Assembly (NCBI GenBank): GCA_947495295.1
Contig: CANLYJ010000008.1
Coordinates: forward strand, 1 to 64,000
Reading direction: 5' to 3'
DNA length: 64,000 nt
Source of the DNA: an uncultured Paracoccaceae bacterium
Lineage (GTDB): Bacteria > Pseudomonadota > Alphaproteobacteria > Rhodobacterales > Rhodobacteraceae
Below the pieces are notes generated by a model that had not been told where the DNA came from, did no database searches, and was given only the letters and a program-made list of their open reading frames with translations. A program made the position numbers and the translations under genes. Shown here one piece after another: positions 17,130 through 27,838 of the stretch; position 1 is the first letter of the stretch, and the number at the start of each line of letters is the position of its first letter.

Positions 17130-18812
17130 ATGACGCGTGATGCAATGCCCCGCTATCTTCGCGATTGGCGACCGGTTGTTCTGGTTTTTGTCATTTCGCT
17201 TTGCGTGACATTTGTTGCCTGGTGGTATGAAAACAAGCGCGTCGCCGATCAGGGACAGTTGCGGTTTACGCAAAAGAGCCAGGAGCTGAAGGCCGATATC
17301 ATGACCACCATGCAGGCTTACGGGCAGTTTCTGCGCGCCGGTGTGGGTTTGTTCCAAGCCTCTGACATGGTCACACGTGATGACTGGGCCACTTATGTTG
17401 ATGGCCAATCCATCCGCGACAATTACCCCGGCATTCAAGGCGTGGGTTATAACGCCGTTCTGCGTGGCGCATCAGCGCGCGCGGCGTTCGAGGCGCAACG
17501 GCGCGCCACGGACTGGCCTGACTACACCATCAAGCCCCCGGCGCAGGCTGATGTTTCGGTCCCGGTTGTGTATCTGGAGCCGTTAGGGCCGCGTAATGTG
17601 CGCGCCATCGGATTTGACATCTATTCAGAGGCACTGCGCCGTGCCGCTGTGGATCGCGCCATCGCAACCGGCATGGCCAGTATGACCGCCAAGATCACGC
17701 TGGTGCAGGAAAATACCGAAGCCGGGGCCGATGATGTTCAGGCTGGTGTGCTGGTCATGGTCCCGATTACCGACAAGAGCCTTCCCGATGCGGACCCCAT
17801 GCTGGCCACCACGGGCATGATTGTCAGTGTGTTTCGTATTGGTGATTTGATGGACAGTCAGCTTGACGGTGCCGATAGCAATCGCGTTGCCGAGATGGAC
17901 ATCGCGCTTTTTGATGCGCCGGTGCCTGACCCTGATGCATTACTTTTCCAAACCGCCGATGGGACGGGTGCCAGACGATTTACCCATCTGCAGCAATTGC
18001 CGCTTTTTGGCCGGGTCTGGACCTTGCGGACGGTCTCTAAGCCGGCGTTTGAGGCTGCGGGTCATGTCCGCAGCCCTGCCTTTATCGCCGGGTCGGGTAT
18101 TCTGGCGTCGCTTTTGCTGACCGCCTTGGCCGGGGGGTTGGCTGCGCGCGCCCGGCAAAGTGCCGCAATCGCCGTGGCAACGGTGCAGACTAATGATCAC
18201 ATCCAGATGCTGATGTATGAAGTCAATCATCGCTCAAAGAACCTGTTGGCGGTGGTTCGTGCCATCGCCCGTCAGACCGCCAATCATAGCCCCGATACAT
18301 TTGTTCAGGATTTTTCCAAACGGGTGGAGGCCTTGTCGGCCAGCCACGATATTCTGGTGCATAACAAATGGCGCGGCGTTCCGATGCCCGAGTTGGTTCG
18401 ATCCCAACTGTCCCATTTTGGAGAGCTGATCGGTGATCGGATCAAGCTGGAAGGTCCTGCCATTCAATTGACCCCCGCCGCCGCGCAGAACATCGGGATG
18501 GCCATTCACGAGCTGGCCACGAATGCCGGTAAATATGGTGCATTATCAACCGGCACCGGAACGGTCGATGTGGCCTGGTCGGTCATCCGATCTGAATCCC
18601 GCGAAAGCCGGTTGCAGATATCCTGGGTTGAACAAGGCGGTCCGCCCGTCACACCGCCATCGTCAAGAGGTTTCGGGTCGGTGGTGCTGGGTGCGATGGC
18701 CCGTCAGGGTTTGAATGCCGATGTTGACCTGACCTTTGCGCCGGACGGCGTTCGCTGGAGCCTGGATTGCCCGTTGGCGATTGTCCACGAGCTGTCCGAA
18801 AGCCAGGGGTAG
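17130..18812 (+). CDS. CHASE-domain HWE-type sensor histidine kinase
   Basis: The product is about 560 residues from the ATG at 17130 (starts at 17082 and 17145 are possible; none has a strong ribosome binding site). A helix at ~14-32 and another at ~325-345 bracket a periplasmic CHASE-like ligand domain (GIQGVGYN ... VVYLEPLGPRNVRAIGFDIY). The cytoplasmic part has NHRSKNLLAVVRAIARQ with the phosphorylatable His near residue 367, and HELATNAGKYGALS, the HWE/HisKA_2 kinase hallmarks. No response regulator is adjacent, so the partner is unknown. It interrupts the ribosomal cluster between rpmD and rplO. Confidence 0.85.
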   Translation: MTRDAMPRYLRDWRPVVLVFVISLCVTFVAWWYENKRVADQGQLRFTQKSQELKADIMTTMQAYGQFLRAGVGLFQASDMVTRDDWATYVDGQSIRDNYPGIQGVGYNAVLRGASARAAFEAQRRATDWPDYTIKPPAQADVSVPVVYLEPLGPRNVRAIGFDIYSEALRRAAVDRAIATGMASMTAKITLVQENTEAGADDVQAGVLVMVPITDKSLPDADPMLATTGMIVSVFRIGDLMDSQLDGADSNRVAEMDIALFDAPVPDPDALLFQTADGTGARRFTHLQQLPLFGRVWTLRTVSKPAFEAAGHVRSPAFIAGSGILASLLLTALAGGLAARARQSAAIAVATVQTNDHIQMLMYEVNHRSKNLLAVVRAIARQTANHSPDTFVQDFSKRVEALSASHDILVHNKWRGVPMPELVRSQLSHFGELIGDRIKLEGPAIQLTPAAAQNIGMAIHELATNAGKYGALSTGTGTVDVAWSVIRSESRESRLQISWVEQGGPPVTPPSSRGFGSVVLGAMARQGLNADVDLTFAPDGVRWSLDCPLAIVHELSESQG

Positions 18813-19093
18813 TCGCTTAGACCTGAAATCCCGGAACGATCTTGTCGCCTGCGATCTTCAATTGCTGCCTATCCGCATCCATCGCAACCACGCGCCGCAA
18901 TATATCATTATTGTTGCGAAACCGATCAATGGCGGCGGAATAGCGGGTGGAAGACGCCTCTGATTTGATCGGCTTTTCGTTGCAGGGCGCGCAGTCATGA
19001 CGCGTATACAATTGATAAATATCAATTATGAGTTGTAAGCCGGTGCTAACCTTGTGGCATCCTGGGATATTGATGTTCAAATAGGAGAGAACG

Positions 19094-19426
19094 ATGTTTA
19101 CGCAGAAAACTGTACTGGCATTTGCTGTTCTTATTGGTGCAAGCGGCGTTGCTTTGGCGGATACGTCATATTTTCAGCAAGGCGAAAAGCTTCAAGCTGG
19201 TGACCAGATTGATGTGGGGATGGTCCGTGCCGATCAGGGTGGCACGCTGGAGATTTATTCCTTCCATTGTGGTTCCAAGGGTGAGCTTCTGGGCACCGAA
19301 AATTTGCTGCCTGGTGTGAACTCGGACGTGCGTGTTGACGTCGGTATTGGTGTGCCCGGCGAAATTCTGGCGGTGATCAACAAGGACGGCCAAGAGATGG
19401 CCTATAAGATCTTTACCGTCGAATAA
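19094..19426 (+). CDS. Small secreted protein of unknown function
   Basis: The 110-residue product has a clear signal peptide (MFTQKTVLAFAVLIGASGVALA) and a small beta-rich mature part of ~88 residues with a single Cys (FHCGSKGELLGTENLLPGV). A strong ribosome binding site (AGGAGAG at 19083-19089) precedes the ATG. The 281-bp gap before it (18813-19093) holds no supported gene. The family is not recognised. It is followed by its own terminator and then rplO. Confidence 0.7.
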   Translation: MFTQKTVLAFAVLIGASGVALADTSYFQQGEKLQAGDQIDVGMVRADQGGTLEIYSFHCGSKGELLGTENLLPGVNSDVRVDVGIGVPGEILAVINKDGQEMAYKIFTVE

Positions 19427-19450
19427 TCATCATTCATGACCGAAAACGAC

Positions 19451-19484
19451 GGGGCCGCAGCGTTTTCCCTGCGGCCCTTGTTTT
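19451..19484 (+). terminator. Terminator before rplO
   Basis: GGGCCGCAG pairs with CTGCGGCCC around an eight-base loop and is followed by TTGTTTT. Confidence 0.75.
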
Positions 19485-19629
19485 GCATAGTCTATCGGGT
19501 ACTTGATCCACTCTGCACATCCGTCTATACGCCGCTGGTCGGCAGGCTTTGCCCCGACTCAGATAGATGAAACGCCGTGTTTGGCCGCTCCCGTCGCTGG
19601 GGGCCAATTCCGGCAAAAGGAGAAGCGAC

Positions 19630-20103
19630 ATGAAACTGAATGAACTTTCCGACAATCCGGGCGCCACACAGCGCAAGAAGCGTATTGGCCGTGGTCCGGG
19701 CTCGGGCATGGGTAAGACCGGTGGCCGTGGTATCAAGGGTCAGAAGTCACGTTCCGGCGTGGCCATCAAGGGCTACGAGGGCGGCCAGATGCCTTTGTAC
19801 CAGCGCCTTCCAAAGCGTGGTTTCAACAACATCAACCGCAAGACATTCGCCGTCGTCAATCTGGGCCTGATCCAGAAATTCATCGACGAAGGCAAGATCG
19901 ACGCCAAGGCAGACATCACCGAAGATGCGCTGATCGCGTCCGGTCTGGTGCGCCGCAAGAAAGACGGCATCCGCGTGCTTGCCAAAGGTGATTTCAAAGC
20001 CAAGGCCAACATCACCGTCACTGGCGCCTCTAAGGGTGCTATTGCGGCTGTTGAAAAAGCGGGTGGATCACTGACCGTCACAACACCGGCAGCGGCTGAG
20101 TAA
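19630..20103 (+). CDS. rplO: 50S ribosomal protein L15
   Basis: The 157-residue product starts [20 protein letters not shown] and has [20 protein letters not shown], typical of L15, a late 50S assembly protein. The ATG at 19630 is preceded by AAAGGAG at 19616-19622; a longer in-frame start at 19567 has no homology support. It begins the block rplO-secY-adk. Confidence 0.97.
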   Translation: MKLNELSDNPGATQRKKRIGRGPGSGMGKTGGRGIKGQKSRSGVAIKGYEGGQMPLYQRLPKRGFNNINRKTFAVVNLGLIQKFIDEGKIDAKADITEDALIASGLVRRKKDGIRVLAKGDFKAKANITVTGASKGAIAAVEKAGGSLTVTTPAAAE

Positions 20104-20208
20104 ACCCTTGTGGGCGACCAGCCGGTCGCCTACATAACTCTTCGAGTTTTCCAAAACGCCGCTGACCGGGGAACCCCGCAGCGGCGTTGAGCATAAAAAG
20201 GGCCCCTT

Positions 20209-21570
20209 ATGGCTTCTGCAGCAGAGCAAATGGCCGCCAATGTCAGTTGGAGTGCCTTTGGCAAAGCAACTGAATTGCGCCAGCGTATTCTCTTTACCGT
20301 TGGATTGCTGATCGTTTATCGGCTTGGCACCTATATCCCCATTCCCGGCATTGATGGTCTGGCCCTGCGCCAGTTCATGGAAGACGCCCAATCCGGTATC
20401 GGTGGTATCTTGTCGATGTTTACGGGTGGTGCCCTGTCCCGGATGGGGATTTTTGCCCTTGGGATCATGCCTTACATCTCGGCCTCGATCGTGGTGCAGT
20501 TGCTTGGTTCCATGTGGGAGCCGCTGAAAAACCTCAAGAAAGAGGGCGAGCAGGGCCGCCGCAAGCTAAACCAATATACCCGCTATGGCACCGTAGCCCT
20601 GGCCACGGCACAGGCTTATGGTCTGGCTGTCAGTCTTGAGGCGGGTGGTCTGGCCTCTGACCCCGGTATGTTCTTCCGTATTGCCTGCATGGTCACCATC
20701 GTCGGCGGCACCATGTTCCTGATGTGGTTGGGTGAACAGATCACCGCACGCGGCATCGGCAATGGTATCTCTTTGATCATCTTTGTTGGCATCATCGCAG
20801 AAATCCCTGCCGCCATGGCCCAGTTCCTGTCGCAAGGCCGATCCGGTGCGATCAGCCCGCTGGTGATTGTGGGTATCCTTGTCATGGTGATTGTGGTTCT
20901 GACTTTCGTGGTGTTCATGGAACGCTCTCTGCGCAAGATCCATATCCAGTATCCTCGCCAGCAGCGTGGGATGAAGGTTTATGACGGGTCCACCAGCCAC
21001 TTGCCGATCAAGGTGAACCCGGCTGGCGTGATCCCGGCGATCTTTGCCTCTGCCCTGCTTTTGTTGCCAACCACGATCAGCACCTTCAGCGGCGGGTCCA
21101 CCAGCCCGATCATGTCGACGATCCTGGCCTATTTTGGCCCCGGTCAGCCGCTATATCTGATCTTCTTTGGTGGCATGATCATCTTTTTCACCTACTTCTA
21201 CACCCGTGAGGTTGCTTTCAAGACCGAGGATGTGGCCGAGAACCTGAAGAACCAGAATGGCTTTGTGCCTGGCATCCGCCCTGGCAAGAAAACCCAGGAC
21301 TATCTGGATTACGTTGTGACCCGTATCCTTGTGCTGGGTTCTGGCTATCTGGCCCTTGTGGCATTGATGCCTGAGATTATTCGTGCACAATTGTCGATAC
21401 CGTTCTATTTTGGCGGGACTTCGATCCTGATTATCGTGTCGGTGGGGATGGATACCATCCAGCAGATCCAGTCGCATCTGGTGGCGCACCAATACGAAGG
21501 TCTGATTGAAAAATCGCAACTGCGCGGCAAACGTGGCGCGAATAAACGTAAAGGACCGTCGCGTCGATGA
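20209..21570 (+). CDS. secY: Protein translocase subunit SecY
   Basis: The 453-residue product has about ten transmembrane helices, the plug-region IPIPGIDG near residue 45, [15 protein letters not shown] in helix 2, and the basic cytoplasmic loop ending [14 protein letters not shown]. SecY is the channel of the Sec translocon. It follows rplO by 105 bp and overlaps adk by four bases, as in many proteobacterial spc operons. Confidence 0.98.
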   Translation: MASAAEQMAANVSWSAFGKATELRQRILFTVGLLIVYRLGTYIPIPGIDGLALRQFMEDAQSGIGGILSMFTGGALSRMGIFALGIMPYISASIVVQLLGSMWEPLKNLKKEGEQGRRKLNQYTRYGTVALATAQAYGLAVSLEAGGLASDPGMFFRIACMVTIVGGTMFLMWLGEQITARGIGNGISLIIFVGIIAEIPAAMAQFLSQGRSGAISPLVIVGILVMVIVVLTFVVFMERSLRKIHIQYPRQQRGMKVYDGSTSHLPIKVNPAGVIPAIFASALLLLPTTISTFSGGSTSPIMSTILAYFGPGQPLYLIFFGGMIIFFTYFYTREVAFKTEDVAENLKNQNGFVPGIRPGKKTQDYLDYVVTRILVLGSGYLALVALMPEIIRAQLSIPFYFGGTSILIIVSVGMDTIQQIQSHLVAHQYEGLIEKSQLRGKRGANKRKGPSRR

Positions 21571-22211
21571 ATATCATACTGCTGGGGCCGCCGGGGGCGG
21601 GTAAGGGGACACAGGCACGCAAGCTGGTGGATGAACGCAACATGGTGCAGTTGAGCACCGGCGACATGCTGCGCGCCGCCCGGACCAGCGGGACCGAAAT
21701 GGGCAAGATGGTTGCGGCCGTCATGGATCGCGGTGATCTGGTCACCGATGAGATCGTCATTGGATTGATTCGCGAGCAGCTGGAAACCGACAATGCCGGT
21801 GGCGGTTATATCTTTGATGGTTTTCCGCGCACCCTGGCGCAGGCAGACGCTTTGGGTCGGTTGCTGCTTGATATGGGTGAAAACCTTGATTGTGTCATCG
21901 AAATGCAGGTTGACGATGACGCGCTGGTGGACCGCATCACCGCCCGCGCCACCTGTAAGGATTGCGGTGAGGTCTATAACGACAATACCAAGCCGATCCC
22001 GGCAGATGGCAAATGCAGCAATTGCGGATCGTCGCAGATCGAACGGCGGGCCGACGATAACGAGGAAAGCCTGCGCACCCGCCTGATGGCCTATTACAAG
22101 CAGACCAGCCCATTGGTTGGCTATTACTATGCCAAGGGTGATCTGAAATCCGTGAATGGTCTGGCCAGCATGGATGAGGTTGCGGCAAGCATCGCCAAGG
22201 CGTTGGGCTAG
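21567..22211 (+). CDS. adk: Adenylate kinase
   Basis: The 214-residue enzyme interconverts ATP + AMP and 2 ADP. It has the P-loop [14 protein letters not shown] at residues 7-20, FDGFPRT for AMP binding, and a long LID domain with two CxxC pairs ([10 protein letters not shown] and CSNCGSS), so the LID should bind zinc, unlike the enterobacterial enzyme. The start overlaps the secY stop (ATGA). Confidence 0.98.
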   Translation: MNIILLGPPGAGKGTQARKLVDERNMVQLSTGDMLRAARTSGTEMGKMVAAVMDRGDLVTDEIVIGLIREQLETDNAGGGYIFDGFPRTLAQADALGRLLLDMGENLDCVIEMQVDDDALVDRITARATCKDCGEVYNDNTKPIPADGKCSNCGSSQIERRADDNEESLRTRLMAYYKQTSPLVGYYYAKGDLKSVNGLASMDEVAASIAKALG

Positions 22212-22216
22212 GCGCA

Positions 22217-22271
22217 CATAATTTTCGGACGAAAATTATGCCCAACGAAAGGATTTTGGAGAAAATCCTTT
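22217..22271. repeat. Tandem AT-rich palindromes after adk
   Basis: CATAATTTTC/GAAAATTATG (22217-22240, four-base centre) and AAAGGATTTT/AAAATCCTTT (22248-22271) stand seven bases apart just after the adk stop. The layout matches the paired palindromes after rplP, aapP and yidD. Confidence 0.7.
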
Positions 22272-22473
22272 GCACCTGCCGGGGTCTATTGACCATTTAT
22301 TCATTGCCCCCTAAACAGCGCCATCCCGCAAGGGAATCAATTGTCAGGCCCGGGGTCGCGCCCTTGATCTGATGACCACCTGATATGACGCAGCCCGGCG
22401 CCTTTTGGTCCGGGCTTCCGTTGTGAAAAAAGGGTCTGGAATGACGGACCCGCAACGAAAAGGAATTGCACAC

Positions 22474-22842
22474 GTGGCACGTATTGCCGGCGTAAACATC
22501 CCGACTGCAAAGCGGGTTCCAATCGCCCTCACTTACATCACCGGAATCGGCAGCACCAAAGCCGAAGAAATCTGCGAAGCAACCAAGATCGACCGCGCCC
22601 GCCGCGTCAACGATCTGTCGGATGCCGAAATTCTGTCCATCCGCGAATATATCGACGCCAATCTGACTGTTGAAGGCGACCTGCGTCGCGAGACGCAGAT
22701 GAACGTCAAGCGCCTGATGGATCTGGGCTGCTATCGCGGTCTGCGCCATCGTCGTAACCTGCCCGTTCGCGGTCAGCGTACACATACAAACGCACGCACA
22801 CGCAAAGGCCCTGCAAAGGCCATTGCCGGTAAGAAGAAATAA
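22474..22842 (+). CDS. rpsM: 30S ribosomal protein S13
   Basis: The 122-residue product begins (M)[20 protein letters not shown] and ends [20 protein letters not shown], as in S13. The start is a GTG at 22474, eight bases after AAAAGGA; an in-frame ATG further upstream would add residues absent from the family. S13 contacts the P-site tRNA and bridges to the 50S. Confidence 0.96.
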   Translation: MARIAGVNIPTAKRVPIALTYITGIGSTKAEEICEATKIDRARRVNDLSDAEILSIREYIDANLTVEGDLRRETQMNVKRLMDLGCYRGLRHRRNLPVRGQRTHTNARTRKGPAKAIAGKKK

Positions 22843-22857
22843 GGGAGGGCTTGATCA

Positions 22858-23247
22858 ATGGCACGTGATACAAAACGCACCAAAAAGAAGGTCTCCAAGA
22901 ACATCGCTGCTGGTGTGGCGCATGTGAACTCTTCTTTCAACAACACCAAAATCCTGATCTCTGACGTGCAGGGCAACGCCATTTCATGGTCGTCTGCTGG
23001 CACGATGGGTTTCAAGGGTTCGCGGAAATCCACACCCTATGCCGCCCAGATGGCTGCTGAGGACGCGGGCAAGAAAGCACAGGATCACGGCGTGAAAACG
23101 CTCGAAGTCGAAGTGCAGGGCCCTGGTTCCGGCCGCGAATCTGCGCTGCGCGCATTGGCTGCTGTGGGTTTCAACATCACATCGATCCGTGACGTGACCC
23201 CAATGGCCCATAACGGCTGCCGCCCACCAAAGCGTCGCCGCGTATAA
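22858..23247 (+). CDS. rpsK: 30S ribosomal protein S11
   Basis: The 129-residue product has [21 protein letters not shown], split by typical S11 spacing, and [12 protein letters not shown] plus [18 protein letters not shown] at the end. S11 lies in the platform next to the mRNA exit. Confidence 0.98.
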   Translation: MARDTKRTKKKVSKNIAAGVAHVNSSFNNTKILISDVQGNAISWSSAGTMGFKGSRKSTPYAAQMAAEDAGKKAQDHGVKTLEVEVQGPGSGRESALRALAAVGFNITSIRDVTPMAHNGCRPPKRRRV

Positions 23248-23260
23248 TTACCCAAACGCT

Positions 23261-23301
23261 TTGGGGTCGTGCTTGTTGCACGGCCCCAATCCGTCTTTTT
23301 G
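23261..23301 (+). terminator. Hairpin between rpsK and rpoA
   Basis: TTGGGGTCGTGC (23261-23272) pairs with GCACGGCCCCAA (23278-23289, one G-U pair), then ATCCGTCTTTTTG. It could partly terminate or attenuate transcription into rpoA. Confidence 0.65.
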
Positions 23302-23356
23302 AAACCTCGGGCGTTTGCCTTTTTGGACATGAGGGCAGACTGGTATGGAGGGACAT

Positions 23357-24373
23357 ATGATCCACAAGAACTGGGCTGAGTTGATCAAGCCAACTCAATT
23401 GGAAGTGAAGCCGGGCAATGATCCGATGCGTCAGGCGACTGTTGTCGCCGAACCGCTGGAGCGCGGCTTTGGTCTGACTTTGGGCAACGCGCTGCGCCGC
23501 ATCCTGATGTCGTCGCTGCAAGGTGCGGCCATCACTGCCGTACAGATCGACAATGTGCTGCATGAGTTTTCATCCGTTTCCGGTGTGCGCGAAGACGTCA
23601 CCGATATCGTGCTGAACCTCAAAGGTGTGGCCATCCGGATGGAAGTCGAAGGCCCCAAGCGTCTGAGCGTTCAGGCCAAAGGTCCTGGCGTTGTGACAGC
23701 CGCTGATATTTCCGAGACGGCGGGTATCGAGATCCTCAACAAGGATCATGTCATCTGTCACCTGGATGACGGTGCCGATCTGTACATGGAACTGACCGTC
23801 AATACCGGTAAGGGCTATGTCTCTGCCGATAAGAACAAGCCGGAAGACGCCCCTATCGGCATGATGTCGATCGATGCGATCTATTCGCCGGTCAAGAAAG
23901 TCAGCTATGACGTGCAGCCGACCCGTGAAGGTCAGGTGCTGGACTATGACAAGCTGACCATGAAGGTTGAGACCGATGGGTCGCTGACCCCTGATGATGC
24001 GGTAGCTTATGCTGCCCGCATCCTGCAGGATCAGCTGTCGATCTTCGTCAACTTTGATGAGCCTGAATCCGCAACTGCCGGTCAGGATGATGATGGTCTG
24101 GAATTCAACCCGCTGCTGCTGAAGAAAGTGGACGAGTTGGAATTGTCGGTCCGTTCGGCAAACTGCCTGAAGAACGACAATATCGTGTATATTGGCGATC
24201 TGATCCAGAAGACCGAAGCCGAAATGCTGCGCACCCCGAACTTTGGCCGCAAATCCTTGAACGAGATCAAGGAAGTGCTGTCAGGCATGGGCCTGCATCT
24301 GGGCATGGACGTCGAGGATTGGCCACCGGACAATATCGAAGACCTGGCCAAGAAATTCGAAGACCAGTTTTGA
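23357..24373 (+). CDS. rpoA: DNA-directed RNA polymerase subunit alpha
   Basis: The 338-residue product starts [20 protein letters not shown] and has [22 protein letters not shown] in the dimerising N-terminal domain and the C-terminal domain ending in [21 protein letters not shown] that contacts UP elements and activators. The ATG at 23357 follows GGAGGG and gives the normal family length; an ATG 12 bases upstream is less likely. It lies before rplQ as in most bacteria. Confidence 0.98.
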   Translation: MIHKNWAELIKPTQLEVKPGNDPMRQATVVAEPLERGFGLTLGNALRRILMSSLQGAAITAVQIDNVLHEFSSVSGVREDVTDIVLNLKGVAIRMEVEGPKRLSVQAKGPGVVTAADISETAGIEILNKDHVICHLDDGADLYMELTVNTGKGYVSADKNKPEDAPIGMMSIDAIYSPVKKVSYDVQPTREGQVLDYDKLTMKVETDGSLTPDDAVAYAARILQDQLSIFVNFDEPESATAGQDDDGLEFNPLLLKKVDELELSVRSANCLKNDNIVYIGDLIQKTEAEMLRTPNFGRKSLNEIKEVLSGMGLHLGMDVEDWPPDNIEDLAKKFEDQF

Positions 24374-24377
24374 TAAT

Positions 24378-24403
24378 GTAAGATGGGTTTAAACCCATCT
24401 TAC
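24378..24403. repeat. 26-nt perfect palindrome, copy 2
   Basis: This is identical to the palindrome at 15994-16019 and starts four bases after the rpoA stop codon. Confidence 0.8.
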
Positions 24404-24512
24404 GACAAATGCCCGCATAGGCGGGGAACATCCGGGCAATCACGCCCCAAGGAGAGTGGGGGACACGCATCCCCTGCCAGACAAAGCATAAAGACGATTA
24501 GGAGAAATCAAA

Positions 24513-24932
24513 ATGCGTCACGCAAGAGGTTACCGCCGCCTGAACCGCACACATGAGCACCGCAAGGCGCTTTTGTCGAATATGGCTGGCTCGCTCATTG
24601 AACATGAGCAGATCAAGACAACATTGCCAAAGGCCAAGGAATTGCGCCGCGTGGTTGAGAAGTTGGTCACGCTGGGCAAGCGCGGCGATCTGCATGCCCG
24701 CCGTCAGGCCGCAGCGCAGCTCAAGCAGGACAAGGACGTTGCAAAACTGTTCGAAGTTCTTGGCCCTCGCTATGCCGAGCGTCAGGGTGGTTACATCCGC
24801 ATCATGAAAGCCGGTTTCCGTTATGGTGACATGGCCCCGATGGCGATCATCGAATTTGTGGATCGCGACGTTGATGCCAAAGGTGCTGCCGACCGGGCCC
24901 GTTTGGAAGAATACGAAAACGCCGAAGACTAA
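24513..24932 (+). CDS. rplQ: 50S ribosomal protein L17
   Basis: The 139-residue product starts [20 protein letters not shown] and has [19 protein letters not shown], the L17 hallmarks. It ends the ribosomal cluster, with a terminator right after it. The ATG follows AGGAG at 24500-24504. Confidence 0.97.
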   Translation: MRHARGYRRLNRTHEHRKALLSNMAGSLIEHEQIKTTLPKAKELRRVVEKLVTLGKRGDLHARRQAAAQLKQDKDVAKLFEVLGPRYAERQGGYIRIMKAGFRYGDMAPMAIIEFVDRDVDAKGAADRARLEEYENAED

Positions 24933-24954
24933 ATCGCTTCGCGGCATTTCGAAC

Positions 24955-24984
24955 AAAGGCCTCGCATCTGCTGAGGGGCCTTTT
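24955..24984. terminator. Bidirectional terminator between rplQ and ugpC
   Basis: AAAGGCCTC pairs with GAGGGGCCTTTT across a short loop, with A and T runs on both sides; it can serve both converging units. Confidence 0.75.
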
Positions 24985-24987
24985 GCG

Positions 24988-26043
24988 TTAAGGGGCGCGC
25001 CGCAGCCCGCTTGATGCGTTGAACAGATGCGCCTTGCCGGGCTCGACGGAGAACCGCATCTGCCGCTTGTCCGCATCCAACACATGCACGCCGGGCAGGC
25101 TGATTGTAAACTCTTCCGCCGTGCCGCTTATTTCCCCATGAATCAGCGTATTGGCCCCCAGGGGTTCGGCCAATCTGACCGTGACATGCAGTGGCCCGTT
25201 TTCATCCGCCACCAGATGTTCCGGGCGGATACCGAATTTGACCGGCCCGTCCGCCCCGGATGCATCTGCAACCGCATGCCCGTTCACGATCACCTGCCCG
25301 CCTGTCACCTGCCCGTCGAGGATATTCATTGCGGGGCTGCCAATGAATTGTGCGGCAAAGAGGGTGCGTGGTGTTTCGTAAACCTCTAACGGTGTGCCGA
25401 TCTGTTCCGCAACGCCCCCGTTCATCACGATCATCCGGTCGGCCATTGTCATCGCCTCGACCTGATCATGGGTGACATAGAGCGATGTGATCCCGAGTTT
25501 CGATTGCAGTTCCTTGATCTCAAGCCGCATTTGTACCCGCAGTTTAGCGTCCAGATTGGACAGCGGTTCATCGAACAAAAACACAGCCGGTTCCCGCACG
25601 ATGGCCCGCCCCATCGCGACCCGTTGCCGTTGCCCGCCGGACAGCTCGCGCGGTTTCCGATCCAGCAACGGTTCCAGTTGCAGCAACTGCGCTGCCTCGA
25701 CCACCTTGGCGTTGATCTGGTCCTTGGGTAGCCCTGCGATTTTCAGCCCGTAGCCCATGTTCTGCCGTACCGACATATGCGGATAAAGCGCGTAGTTCTG
25801 GAACACCATGGCAATGTCCCGGTCCATCGGTTCGAGATCATTGGCCCGGGTGCCGCCGATCATCACGTCACCGGCGGATACGGTTTCAAGCCCTGCCACC
25901 ATCCGCAGCAAGGTGGATTTGCCACAGCCCGATGGCCCGACGATCACGATGAATTCTCCATCCGCGATATCGGTTGTGATGCCGTGGATCACATCGGTTG
26001 CTCCAAAGCTTTTCTTGATATCTGTCAGTGTGACGGTTGCCAT
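24988..26043 (-). CDS. ugpC: ABC transporter ATP-binding protein, UgpC type
   Basis: The 351-residue ATPase has Walker A GPSGCGKST near residue 37, signature LSGGQRQR near 135, Walker B VFLFDEPLSNLDAK and a C-terminal TOBE region (~240-340), the MalK/UgpC layout. With the adjacent permeases and binding protein it should power import of sn-glycerol-3-phosphate or a related glycerophosphodiester; a sugar substrate is possible. It is the last gene of the minus-strand operon, three bases after ugpE. Confidence 0.88.
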   Translation of the reverse strand: MATVTLTDIKKSFGATDVIHGITTDIADGEFIVIVGPSGCGKSTLLRMVAGLETVSAGDVMIGGTRANDLEPMDRDIAMVFQNYALYPHMSVRQNMGYGLKIAGLPKDQINAKVVEAAQLLQLEPLLDRKPRELSGGQRQRVAMGRAIVREPAVFLFDEPLSNLDAKLRVQMRLEIKELQSKLGITSLYVTHDQVEAMTMADRMIVMNGGVAEQIGTPLEVYETPRTLFAAQFIGSPAMNILDGQVTGGQVIVNGHAVADASGADGPVKFGIRPEHLVADENGPLHVTVRLAEPLGANTLIHGEISGTAEEFTISLPGVHVLDADKRQMRFSVEPGKAHLFNASSGLRRAP

Positions 26044-26046
26044 TTT

Positions 26047-26904
26047 TTATTTCTCACTATCGACGAGGCCGCGAATGAACAGCCGCTGCATGCCCACCAC
26101 AACAATCACGGGCGGGATCATCGCAAGGATGGATGTCGCCATGATCGTGGGCCAATGGGCGAAATCATCGCCTGATGGGAACATCTGTTTGATCCCCATG
26201 ACGATCGTGTTCATTTCCGGGTCCGTGGTGATCAGAAGCGGCCAGAGATATTGGTTCCAGCCATAGATGAAGAGGATCACGAAGAGAGCGGCGATGTTTG
26301 TCCGGCTCATCGGCACAACGATATCCCAGAAAAACCGCATCGGGCGTGCGCCGTCGACGCGCGCAGCCTCTGCCAGTTCATCGGGGATGGTCAGAAAGAA
26401 TTGCCGGAAGAGGAAGGTTGCCGTCGCCGAGGCGATAAGCGGGAAGATCAGACCGCTATAGCTGTTGAGCATCCCAAAGCTGGCGACAACCTCGAAGGTG
26501 GGTACGATTCGCACCTCGACCGGCAACATGAGTGTCAGGAAGATCAGCCAGAAGAAAACGCTGCGCCCCGGAAATTTGAAATAGACGATGGCGAAGGCCG
26601 ACAGGAGCGAGATGACGATTTTCCCAAAGGCGATCCCGATGGCCATGATCAGGCTGTTCATGAGCATCGTTCCAACGGGCACATTGACGCCTGAGAACAG
26701 TGCGTTTTTGTAGTTGGTCCAGAACTGATCGCCCGGCCAGACCGGCATGGGTGGGCGGATGATATCGGCTTGGGTCACGGTCGATGCCACAAAGGCCAGC
26801 CAAATCGGAAAGAAGATCACCAGCACGCCGAGGATCATGAAAACATGAGTCAGCCACAGCCCCGCCCCGCGTTTTTCAACCATGCCGTGGATTTCGCGCG
26901 CCAT
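26047..26904 (-). CDS. ugpE: ABC transporter permease, UgpE type
   Basis: The 285-residue inner-membrane protein has six predicted helices and the permease EAA loop [23 protein letters not shown]. The N-terminal [15 protein letters not shown] and the [12 protein letters not shown] region match UgpE-like components. It overlaps the upstream ugpA by one base and pairs with it to form the channel. Confidence 0.87.
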   Translation of the reverse strand: MAREIHGMVEKRGAGLWLTHVFMILGVLVIFFPIWLAFVASTVTQADIIRPPMPVWPGDQFWTNYKNALFSGVNVPVGTMLMNSLIMAIGIAFGKIVISLLSAFAIVYFKFPGRSVFFWLIFLTLMLPVEVRIVPTFEVVASFGMLNSYSGLIFPLIASATATFLFRQFFLTIPDELAEAARVDGARPMRFFWDIVVPMSRTNIAALFVILFIYGWNQYLWPLLITTDPEMNTIVMGIKQMFPSGDDFAHWPTIMATSILAMIPPVIVVVGMQRLFIRGLVDSEK

Positions 26905-27785
26905 CAGTAATGCACCCGTTTTTCGATGAATTTGAACTGTACCACTGTCAGCAGCCCAACGACGATCAGCAGGATCACCGACTGCGCAGAGGATGACCCG
27001 AGATCCTGCCCGACAAACCCGTCAGAGAAGACTTTGTAGACAAGGATGGTGGTTGTTTGCTGTGGCCCGCCTGCGGTGATCGTGTGGATCACACCGAAAG
27101 TTTCAAAGAACGCGTAGACGATATTGACCACCAGCAGAAAGAAGGTTGTCGGCGACAGGAGCGGCAACACAATTGTCCAGAACCGTCGCCAGAACCGCGC
27201 ACCGTCGATGGCTGCCGCCTCGATCACGGATTTCGGGACCGCCTGAAGGGCCGCAAAGAAAAACAGGAAGTTATAGCTGATCCGCCCCCATGCGGAGGCG
27301 ACGACGACAAGGCCCATCGCCTCGCCCCCGTTCAGCACATGGTTCCAGTCATAGCCCAGCTGCCCCAGATACCACGAGATCACGCCAACCCGCGTGTTGA
27401 ACATGAACAGCCACAGCACGCCCGCGACGGCGGGGGCGACGGCGTAGGGCCAGATCAGCAGTGTCCGGTAGACGCCTGATCCTTTGATCAGCCGGTCGGC
27501 CAGTACGGCCAGAAAGAGTGCGGGGATCATGGAGCAAAGTGTCACGAGGATCGAAAAGATTGCCGTTGTGACGAAGGATGCCCGGTAAAACGGATCAGAG
27601 AGCAGGAATTCGAAATTGCCCAAGCCCACATATTGCATCGACAGCCCGAACGGGTCGGGGATGAACAGCGATTGCCATATCGCCTGCCCGGCGGGATAGA
27701 AGAAAAAGACAGCGGAAATGATCACCTGCGGGGCGATCAACAAAAGCGGCAAAAGCCAGCCACGAAACGTGACGCGTTTTTCCAT
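26904..27785 (-). CDS. ugpA: ABC transporter permease, UgpA type
   Basis: The 293-residue permease starts [20 protein letters not shown] with six predicted helices and the EAA loop [22 protein letters not shown]. The ATG at 27785 follows AGGGGGAC; a TTG six codons upstream is in frame but unnecessary. It lies between ugpB and ugpE in the normal Ugp order BAEC. Confidence 0.87.
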   Translation of the reverse strand: MEKRVTFRGWLLPLLLIAPQVIISAVFFFYPAGQAIWQSLFIPDPFGLSMQYVGLGNFEFLLSDPFYRASFVTTAIFSILVTLCSMIPALFLAVLADRLIKGSGVYRTLLIWPYAVAPAVAGVLWLFMFNTRVGVISWYLGQLGYDWNHVLNGGEAMGLVVVASAWGRISYNFLFFFAALQAVPKSVIEAAAIDGARFWRRFWTIVLPLLSPTTFFLLVVNIVYAFFETFGVIHTITAGGPQQTTTILVYKVFSDGFVGQDLGSSSAQSVILLIVVGLLTVVQFKFIEKRVHY

Positions 27786-27838
27786 ATGTCCCCCTGCGGT
27801 CAAAAGGCGGGCCGCATTGGCCCGCCTTTCATTGCGTT

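Noticed and set aside
18817..19080. An 87-codon minus-strand open frame after the HWE kinase gene
   Set aside because: It needs a TTG start overlapping the promoter of the next gene and has no ribosome binding site; the last ~45 residues look somewhat protein-like, so a remnant is possible, but support is too weak.
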